A DNA stretch of 64,000 nt from positions 372,001-436,000 of the forward strand of contig JACGCM010001796.1 in NCBI GenBank assembly GCA_014058105.1. The letters are read 5' to 3'. Within the stretch, counting starts at the first letter, position 1; every line of letters starts with the position of its first letter. Shown piece by piece: positions 56,437-64,000 of the stretch. This DNA is from Kingdonia uniflora. Taxonomy: Eukaryota > Streptophyta > Magnoliopsida > Ranunculales > Circaeasteraceae. A program made the position numbers and the translations under genes. A model generated the notes under the pieces. It was not told where the DNA came from. It did not search any database and saw only the letters and a list, made by a program, of their open reading frames with translations.

Positions 56437-57990
56437 ATGAAAATCTACCCAAAGTGAAAGAAACTATTCCAAATGTGACACACATTGTGATCACTAAAAC
56501 TAAAAGTGGAAAGTAAATCATCTAAAGAAAACATTTTGATTAACAATAGAGATAAGGTAAAACGAAAGAGCGAAACTGAATATTTAGTCCGAAATGCATA
56601 TCACAAATTTATCCAAGCAAAAAATTACCAAAGAAGAGGTCCTAAAGAGCTGGCCAGAAGGAATGATAACATACTTTCTCGCCTTCCCGTGAACAATAGA
56701 TAGTAAGTACCCCCAGCCTGAAAATTCAATAATTAGATCAGGTTATCAAAAAATAGCTCCTTAGGGGTTTAAACTCAAGATACCAAAACTTCACCAAAAC
56801 AAGGCTTTTATCTTTACCGCAAACAAATATTATCAGGAGAAGAAACTGTTGCAGGACACGTTTCTTCAATCTTTGATGTTATGATTTCTATTAGGTCAAA
56901 ACCTTTTTTAAGTTTATCAGAAGGAACATCTTTCCCTGACTGATAACTGTTATATGAGGTCTAAAGGAACAGCCATCTCATGTTCCTACAAGAATCAATA
57001 AGAACCAAATTCACATTCTGAAGCAACAACCATTTAAAAATATGTGAGGAATAACAAAAGAAAAACTCACCTGAATAAAGCATGGAAGAGTAACCGCAAC
57101 ATGGTTAGAGAAACATTGGGCCGATTATATTTGATGTTAGAAATGGGAGGGTGTGTTGAAAGTGATATTTCCATCTTCTTTGTTAGACTTAGAGAGGAAA
57201 AGAGGATGAATCTTCAATGACTCTCAAGGCAAGATGTTCTCTAGTTGGCATCCAAGAAAACCAAAAGAGAAAACTATAGACAATGCAAGTATGAAGTGTC
57301 TATTTGATACAATCAGCCACATTTTTCTTAGCACTTTCTTTGCAACAAACTCTGCTTCTTTTTGAGCAAGTACACTAGACTAGAGAGGCCTAGGCGGCAA
57401 TAGTAATTCAAGCTAAGTCCGTATGTGATACATAAAAAATAGCTTACTGAAGGTGTACATACTATATAAAGAGTGAAATATACATGCACAGTAGTCACCA
57501 ATCACCATAATTGATAATATAGTTCAGTCATGTTAAACAAATTTATCCAAATAAGTAACTTTAATACATGGGTTTTTCCCTGACCTAATGAGCTAGGAAT
57601 CAATAACCAATGCATATGTTTCATGAGTAGAAACAAAAAAATCATAACGAGCTAACACGAATAGAGTTATCATGAAGAAACCATTTCATGTTGTATGATG
57701 ACATGTAAGAGGTAGTACATACTTTGAAGAAGACAGGGGCATCAAGAGGGGTCTCACCATGAGGCATGTCCTCATGATGACCGGCTCCAAAGATCCATAG
57801 CTATCCACATCTATGTATAAGGAAGAGGTCTACACACTAATAACAATATTTAACCAGCACTCTTTACTATAAATGGAAATATAGCTCCAATCCATCAAGT
57901 AGGACAACCATAGCCCACTTAGGCAACCATAGCAGCATATATACTAGATTACATATTTGAGTACTCACAATATTTGGTTTCATTAGGAAA
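56437..57990. other. Gene-free stretch
   Basis: No supported gene. A 65-residue plus-strand frame at 56506-56703 is Lys/Arg-rich but has no homology I recognise. Confidence 0.4.
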
Positions 57991-58190
57991 CGATAACAGA
58001 CGACAATGATCCTATTGTTTTTACATTGACTCTAGTTTGATTATTGAAATTCTAAAAGCAGAACGAAATCCAAACTATGACGAATTATATCGATAACAGA
58101 CGACAATGATCCTACTGTTTTTACATCGACTCTAGTTCGATTAATGAAATTTTAAAAGCAGAACGAAAGCCAAACTATGACGAACTAAGT
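57991..58190. repeat. Tandem duplication, two units of 100 bp
   Basis: Both units start CGATAACAGACGACAATGAT (57991 and 58091) and stay in register to the end with about six differences. Confidence 0.93.
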
Positions 58191-58829
58191 CCAGTTGTTA
58201 ACTTGTTATAAATCTATCTAGGATTGACCCTGGTCAAGCCAAACCCATCCTTCATAGTTCAACATCTAAAGGATTGGTCACGAAAGCACTAAGCTCACTG
58301 TACTCAACAGATTATTATTTTAAAAATAGAAGTTTGCATTAACTTCTATTAAGGACTTTTGTTATAGAGAGTACAATATATCACAACTTACTTTTATATT
58401 TAATACCATCAGTGAAGTTTGCGTTGCAAATACATTATCAGTCCCCTATGGTGAATATGATATACATTTTCACTCAGTTTGAAGATGTATATTCCACTAT
58501 TTGACCAACAATGTCATTCTAAACGATGTTTATTAGATATCAATATCAAAACAGAGCATTTGTTCACAAAATTTAATGATGCCACATGATATCCCACCAA
58601 CAAAATTTTGAGAAAAATTAAAAACAATATTGAACAAGAGCTAAATAAGTAGGAGCTTGTACCGATCAAAACGAGTCTTGACTTTGAAGCAGGCAGTGAG
58701 CTCTAAACTTAAAAGCAATAGCAGTGGTCACCCTTCAATGTAAATCGAGATATGCATCATGTGATCCTCGAGAATGCATCCAAATAATGAGGCATCCATC
58801 AAGAAATATATCAACAATGCCAAGCCATC
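58191..58829. other. 3' flank of the PIG-V-like gene, no gene seen
   Basis: AT-rich DNA downstream of the PIG-V stop. No supported feature. Confidence 0.4.
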
Positions 58830-60314
58830 TCACGTGAAAGGATAGAAATTCGAAAAGAGCAAGCTACCAAGAAGGATGTAAGCCAACGAGTATGCCCAAA
58901 TCAGGTAACCAAATTTCCTCGTGGTGCAAGGAGAGCTCATTAAATATGAGGAAAACCAGTATAGAGGAGGACTAGCAGACAAGAACCGGGTCGCTACCTG
59001 GAAAAACATGTCTTAGAAATGTGGCATACCAAGGAATAAAATGTAGTTGCTGAATATAACATAGGTTGTTGGAAAACCTATGTATTCTCAATCATTCAGG
59101 ATCTCTGCTAGTATAGTGCTTATTTGAAACAGTCACAGTATGGGCATACATTATAATGAGCATAAATTGGCCAATATCTCTTATGGATGTTCAATATAGT
59201 CTAGCTAACAGATACATTGGACTGCTTTGGTACTTTAACCATATTGGCAATAGGGTAAAAATGTAAGTTGCTATCGCTACATCTGATCTCTAAAAGGTGA
59301 AAATAGAAGACTGATATTTCACAAATTATACTACATATTTGTTTTCTTAGATACAGTATATCTCAATTTGCCCACCTTACCCCCTAATAACTCCATAAAA
59401 TGTTAACCATATACAACTAATAAGCCAGCTTAAATGATTTACAATCCCCAACATTCTCAACTTTTGAGAAGTCCAGGAGTAGTCTAATAGTGATCATATG
59501 CGGGGGCTAGAGTAAACAAATACTTCCTTTTTTCCACAGTAAGAATCTAAATTCCAACGTGAACATCCAAAAGAGCTCACTAGGAAGAAAATTAATTAAT
59601 ATGTCAAAAGTTAAAAATAGTCATAAGCAAGTTCTTCTACATTTATAAAATTCTATAGACTGGGCTGAGACGGCAAACCATTAAGTTCTCAGTTATTTGG
59701 TTACCACATAGATACACCCCATTTTATGAGTGAATAATTGTTAATTGAGATTCTTTTAGTAACTTTTGTGCAAAAACACACTAAACAGATATTTAGCTTT
59801 TCCTAAATTAATCAAAGTCATGGGATAAACTAAAAGCTGGTTTATATTTTAACAAACTTGCAAAATGTATTTTCATTACTATTAATGAAACTTCTTGAAC
59901 TTCTCTCCCATGACCCATCTCTCTAAGTGAGCACTTGGAAATCTCTCTTCATAACTCTTTGTAGTCTTACAAGTGTTTTCAATTATAACATTTACATCTT
60001 CCACGAAAATGGTAGACAAAGAGACAACAAAATTAGTAAACTTGAGCATATTTCCTGCAAATTAAGCTATTTTATGGAGACAAAAATTAAGATATCTAAC
60101 CTGCACATGCATCACAAAAAATGCCGTGGCTGCCATGAAGACCAAGTGTAGAACAAAGGGTAGAATTAGAGTAGAAGAGTATCCACTCTTTGCTGGAGCA
60201 ATTACTTCATGGTCTGACAAGATGGGATCCGATAATGAACTGGGGCCCTTCTTGTGGTTCCTTCGTCTAAGAGCGACATCATCTGTTACAGATGCAAGTA
60301 AAGCTTGAGCCTTT
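58830..60314 (-). CDS. PIGV: 3' part of a PIG-V-type GPI mannosyltransferase 2 gene (two exons)
   Basis: The exon at 60101-60314 encodes KAQALLASVTDDVALRRR..., with a hydrophobic helix STLILPFVLHLVFMAATAFF. The last exon, 58830-58997, joins in phase across a 1.1-kb GT-AG intron and encodes VATRFLSASPPLYWFSSYLM, YLIWAYSLAYILLGSLLF and a stop at 58830-58832. The RFLSASPPLYW motif and C-terminal membrane helices are those of plant PIG-V, the ER enzyme that adds the second mannose to GPI anchors. Only about 126 of an expected roughly 490 residues are present. No earlier exon was found between 60315 and 64000, where retroelement DNA lies, so the gene is either split by a very long intron or truncated. 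Confidence 0.75.
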
Positions 60315-61173
60315 CTATTAAAAGAAAATGGCAACAAAATGAGCTCACTTATTTTAATCTACGGGGAATGGTTAAATAAATAGCACATCTGAATGTGTGC
60401 TACACATGTTACTATGTCATGAGATGTTTTAGAAAAAGATTGGAAAAGCTCTTTGGTATCTTACTTCTAATGTGATTGGATAGGTTTTGTGGAGGGAGAA
60501 GAATGATAAGCACTTAAATGAGAAGGTTAAGACAGTAGAAGAGATAATCTTGAAAATATCTGCGACTATCTTGTATTGGTACTCTTCTTCCATATTTATA
60601 TAGGGGGTGCAATATTGAGTGTCTTGAATTATTTTCTTTACCTCGAGTTCTAATCTTTCCACCTTGTAGAGTTTCTCTACAATGATCAATAAATTATTTT
60701 TGCAGTTTCAAAAAAAGAGAAGTTTTTAAAGTGTAAACATGTGTTCGACTTGCACGTGTTCCACTGTTCCTTATACACATGTTTTGCACACTTTTATTTC
60801 CATATGGATGATAGTAAACCTGAAGATAGGTTGTGCATTCCTTGGTAGAAAATAATGTATGCGCATACAATGTATTCTGTATTGTACGAATAAGTAGATG
60901 TTAGTGGAAAGTTCTTGCGGAGAGTTATGTAACTGGATGATCATATGTAATTGTCTACATATTATTATAAGTAAGGGTTTCACAAGTGGAAGTGATAACT
61001 GAATCAAACTTTAATTATACTTTCGAAAGATAAGAACCCCTTAGTCATGACCTTGTCGATAATTCGGGATTAGGGTGTTCTTTTACTTAATACAATAGAA
61101 ATAAAGAAAAATTTACTCAGGTGAGGTTCATCATGTAGTATGCAACATAATCAACATGGCTGACTTCTCTGAA
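60315..61173. other. Retroelement-like or intronic stretch without identified exon
   Basis: No PIG-V exon could be found. On the minus strand near 60590-60620 a TATATAAATATGG box and the leader-like text around it resemble a copia LTR promoter, but ends and partner LTR were not found. Confidence 0.35.
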
Positions 61174-61375
61174 TGTGATATATCATGCCTCGTGGGTCGC
61201 TTACCCATAAGGCCACGTACATTTTATATTTGCTCTTTATATAGATGCTAGGGGTTTTCATTATTAGTTAGTTCACTTGTTAAAGTTTTTGGGTGAACTC
61301 TTTAACCCTAGAATTCAATTTGAGTAGTTAATTTGTGTTTCCGCAAGATCGTCAGTAACAACTTGGTACCAAAGC
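61174..61375 (+). mobile_element. Short copia-like LTR (187 bp) with primer-binding site
   Basis: TGTGATATATC start (61174), GTCAGTAACA end (61360), then TTGGTACCAAAGC at 61363-61375. Shares CATGCCTCGTG, GGCCACGTAC and TTAGAGTTT/TTAAAGTTT-type blocks with the LTRs at 18465 and 24960, and marks the start of an internal region. Confidence 0.7.
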
Positions 61376-61376
61376 T

Positions 61377-61709
61377 ATGAGCGATCCTAAGTTTGCCTTC
61401 TACATTCGTGCGATTCTTGAGATTGCAAGGTTGGAAGCGGAAGTTGTGACGGAGGAATCGAAGAAATTTGATGGAGATGACTTGGAGACGAAACACCACG
61501 AAGAGACGACGGTGAGAGAGGTTCACCGTGCGATTGATCTAGTAGGTGGGAAATACGGTGACGTGTTGGAGAGTTCTCAATCAAAGTCCCACGAAGAGGT
61601 TGCGACATTAATGCGAGAAGTTCACATGATCAGGAAGCCCAACCAAAGAAGATCAACCCCAATCCAAAACCCTTGCCTAGAATTTGAAGAACGATCGGAG
61701 AGGGTTTAA
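61377..61709 (+). pseudogene. Gag-leader-like frame after the short LTR
   Basis: An open frame of 110 residues beginning MSDPKFAFYIRAILEIARLE 17 bp after the LTR end, charged and helical (EAEVVTEESKKFDGDD). Position suggests a retroelement gag remnant. No gag domain is recognisable with confidence. Confidence 0.4.
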
Positions 61710-62599
61710 TTACATCGCCAACGACGGAGAGAGGGGGGTTGTCGGTGACTACGGTGGCTGGAATTCAAGAGAGAGAACCCCATATCACTACCGAGATAGG
61801 CGGTGTCCGCAATCTGGTGCATGAAATGAACCAGGAAATTTGGGAAGTGGGCATGCCATAGGGGCAGGGGTACGCAGGGCATGGGCATGTCACAGTGCGA
61901 GGCAAGCACGAGTGGCACAAATAAGGGCATCGGGCAGGATGTGCAACGGGCACGGAAGGTCAGGGCATGCCTGCGGCATGACATGGCACAAGACAATGTA
62001 CAATAAGCATGGGGTCAATGGCATCGAAGTGGCACCGGGCAACAAACAGGCATGCCACTGCAACAACTTACAATAACAAATGATGCGGACCGTGAGAGCG
62101 TCGCTAGAGGGGAGTCGTGGACCCACGAAGTCGACTCGGGCATGCCACAAACACCCTTTGACGTCGACCCGACGTCAACCGGGGGAGGCCGCAGCCGATT
62201 AGGGGCGGGCACGAGTCTAGCGGAGGGGCCGCGAATTCCGACGGGACCAACGACAGATTTGGTTGATGTAGGGGTGATACCTTAAAGGGTTATTACGTTG
62301 GATCCTTTCCCACACCAGCGAATAAGGAGGGGAGTGCCTCGGAGAGCACTCACTTTGTATGGGTTGATGCTAGTAATTCAGGGATCAACGAGTACTGGAA
62401 GAAGCATGCACTTTTCTACACACCCGAAGGGAAGGGGACTTGATACTATTATAGACGGAAGGTCGACGAACAACCTCATCTCATAGAGTATAGCAGATAA
62501 ACTACGCTTCAACCTTGTGCCTCACCCTAAGGTTGCCACGTTAAGTTGGCTACAGAAGGATGGTCAGCAAGGGGAGATATCAGTGCTATACCGTACGCA
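61710..62599. other. Gene-free, GGCATG-rich internal retroelement-like stretch
   Basis: GGGCATG/GCATGCC motifs recur at least eight times between 61850 and 62150. Frames on both strands here are compositional shadows. Sequence from 62300 to 62590 resembles gypsy-type pol leader text in composition but was not assignable. Confidence 0.35.
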
Positions 62600-63477
62600 T
62601 AGGGTTGTACACCGAAACGGTGAACCCGACAACCCGATCCGGACCGACCAGTTCAGTTCAGCTATGAGGAGGAACCGGTTCGGCTTTAGTTTTAAGTTTG
62701 GTAACCCGGATCTTGTCGGGTCGGGTTTGGTGTAAACCTCGGGTTACCCGAACAAACCCGAACCGGTTTAGGGAATATTAAATTAAAAGTTGAAACTAGG
62801 TTTCTAATCTCTTAGCCTTTCTTCCTCCCGCAGACATACAGTCCTCGTCTCTTCTCTCACTCTCGTTTTCTCCACCATCAATGGTAATTCGCCTCTATCT
62901 TCTCCACCATCAAACTTCCTCCTTTTTCTCTCTCTATTAGATATTCCTTTTATACCTTTATCTCAATTTCTCTGATTTTGATAAAGGGGATGATGTTTCT
63001 GTCAAACATATCATCAACATCATTAGTAGTAGTAGTAGAAGATAAGGTTTATCACACTTGACTTGTTAATCTTCTAAACCTTTGTGATCTGCTCATTTTG
63101 AGGGTCTTTTGTTGTCCAAAACCCTTAGTTTTAGAATAATTTACAAGGAAAGCTGGAAAAGAAAGGGAAATTTCATCACTAGGGTTTTGGTTTGGGAATT
63201 GTTGGCTTGATTTTGATTTCATCTCTCTCTCTTAATCTTAGGTGTATTTGGTCATACTGTTTGTCAAATGTGAGTTTGCATAATGATAAATAAAAAATAA
63301 AAATAAAAACAAACACAAACAAACATCACCTGAGTTCAGAACCCGGCCAATTTGGTTTGGTTCCGGTTTGGGCTCTACACCAGGTCGGTTCGGGTTCATA
63401 ATTTGGTAACCCGATGAGTCCGGGCCGGATCTAGCCCAGGCCTGAACCCGGGCCGACCCGACCCGTGTATAGCCCAG
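62600..63477. mobile_element. hAT-like nonautonomous element 2 (about 878 bp)
   Basis: The left end TAGGGTTGTACAC and right end GTGTATAGCCCAG are imperfect inverted repeats (about 9 of 13). The flanks CGTACGCA (62592-62599) and TGTACACA (63478-63485) match at 6 of 8 bases, fitting a decayed 8-bp target duplication. Subterminal regions are packed with ACCCGACC/GGGTCGG motifs. The interior (62780-63240) is pyrimidine-rich 5'-leader-like DNA without a frame. It interrupts retroelement sequence, with gypsy pol resuming right after. Confidence 0.5.
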
Positions 63478-63486
63478 TGTACACAT

Positions 63487-64000
63487 GTGAAGATTAAGAT
63501 AGAAGAATATGAAGAATCCATCTTATGTACCGTTATCAAGATGGATGTCTGTCAGATATTTTTGAGTAGGCCTTGGCAGTGGGAGAGGAACGCAATACAT
63601 ATCGGGCGGCCTAATGTCTATGTATTCATGTGGAAAGGCATTCGACAGAGATGGGTGGTACCGCCAGGAGAGACTCCAATTCGTAAGCCAAGTAGTTTCC
63701 TAGCAGAGGGAAAGAGACAAGGACTTGCTTATGCTTTGGTCTGTGCGATGTCTACCGCCCCTACCAAAGTTCCTGACGGGTTACAGCCACTTCTTGATAG
63801 GTTTCCAGACATCTGTCATGAGCTTAATCAACCAGAGTTACCTCCGTTACGAGATATTTAGCACAACATCGATTTGATTACAGGGCGCATCTGCCTAATT
63901 TACCCCATTATCGTATGGCCCCAGCAGAACATGCAAAGTTACAGAGACAAGTCGCAGAGTTATGTGCAAAAGGGGTTCTGACGGAGAGTATGTCACCAGT
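63487..64000 (+). pseudogene. Ty3/gypsy pol fragment (protease end and RT start), runs off the window
   Basis: The frame reads CQIFLSRPWQWERNAIHIGR, VYVFMWKGIRQRW and LDRFPDICHELNQPELPPLRDI, the region between protease and RT in gypsy chromovirus-type elements. A stop at 63859-63861 interrupts before the RT entry text (HNIDLITG), which continues in shifted frames to the window edge (QRQVAELCAKGVLTES-like). It is therefore at least frameshifted in its first part. Confidence 0.85.

Noticed and set aside
61706..62285. Overlapping His/Cys/Pro-rich frames on both strands
   Set aside because: All arise from the repeated GGCATG composition; none has a recognisable domain.
1..64000. CRISPR-like or phage-like systems
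   Set aside because: Repeats here are tandem duplications, LTRs or microsatellites; the genes are spliced plant genes and retroelements.

Overview
The window is nuclear DNA of a dicotyledonous plant. The evidence is spliced genes with GT-AG introns, a 785-residue SF1-type KH protein, PIG-V 3' exons, a family of mTERF genes typical of plants, and dense Ty1/copia, Ty3/gypsy, LINE and hAT-like remains. I cannot name the species. No rRNA or tRNA gene, CRISPR array or bacterial-type operon was seen. Splice sites and exon joins were placed by eye.

Layout. 1-2.45 kb: degenerate LINE (minus). 2.45-5.8 kb: decayed retroelement ends, a TG microsatellite and two oppositely oriented fragments of an endogenous plant pararetrovirus. 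6.5-8.5 kb: three small open frames in a row, two clearly related, each with a TATA-like box nearby. 9.3-10.65 kb: minus-strand retroelement 5' end, with a cluster of ACGT cores and an LTR. 11.2-15.9 kb: a four-exon gene with a plastid-protein look (plus), carrying an 817-bp solo LTR with 5-bp target duplications in its third intron. 16.8-17.85 kb: minus-strand exons of an unrecognised basic protein, partly duplicated in tandem.

17.8-30.6 kb is an mTERF cluster with six copies. One, at 19.57-20.83 kb, can still be read through. The other five are truncated, frameshifted, chimeric or inverted. The copies are separated by a 1.4-kb direct duplication, a LINE, short copia-like LTRs with primer-binding sites, and a 2.1-kb inverted repeat built from two retroelement 5' ends.

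32.5-38.0 kb: a complete but decayed Ty1/copia element (minus) with LTRs, primer-binding site, gag, integrase, RT and RNase H, inserted in a duplicated copy of the 16.8-17.8 kb block. 40.7-48.5 kb: a nine-exon KH/proline-rich RNA-binding protein gene (minus), apparently intact. 51.3-56.4 kb: a hAT-like nonautonomous element abutting a nearly complete LINE ORF2 (plus). 58.8-60.3 kb: the last two exons of a PIG-V-type GPI mannosyltransferase (minus); its upstream exons are not visible and retroelement DNA lies there instead. 60.4-64.0 kb: retroelement remains, a second hAT-like element and the start of a gypsy pol frame running off the window.

The probable working genes are the plastid-type gene, the KH gene, perhaps mTERF copy A, and PIG-V if its 5' part lies beyond the window. 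The most unusual biology is in the mTERF cluster. Copy A has lost the ancestral start codon (ATG to ATA) but may have gained a new start through a 78-nt intron. One truncated copy is fused to a duplicated foreign exon, and inverted copies could form double-stranded RNA.
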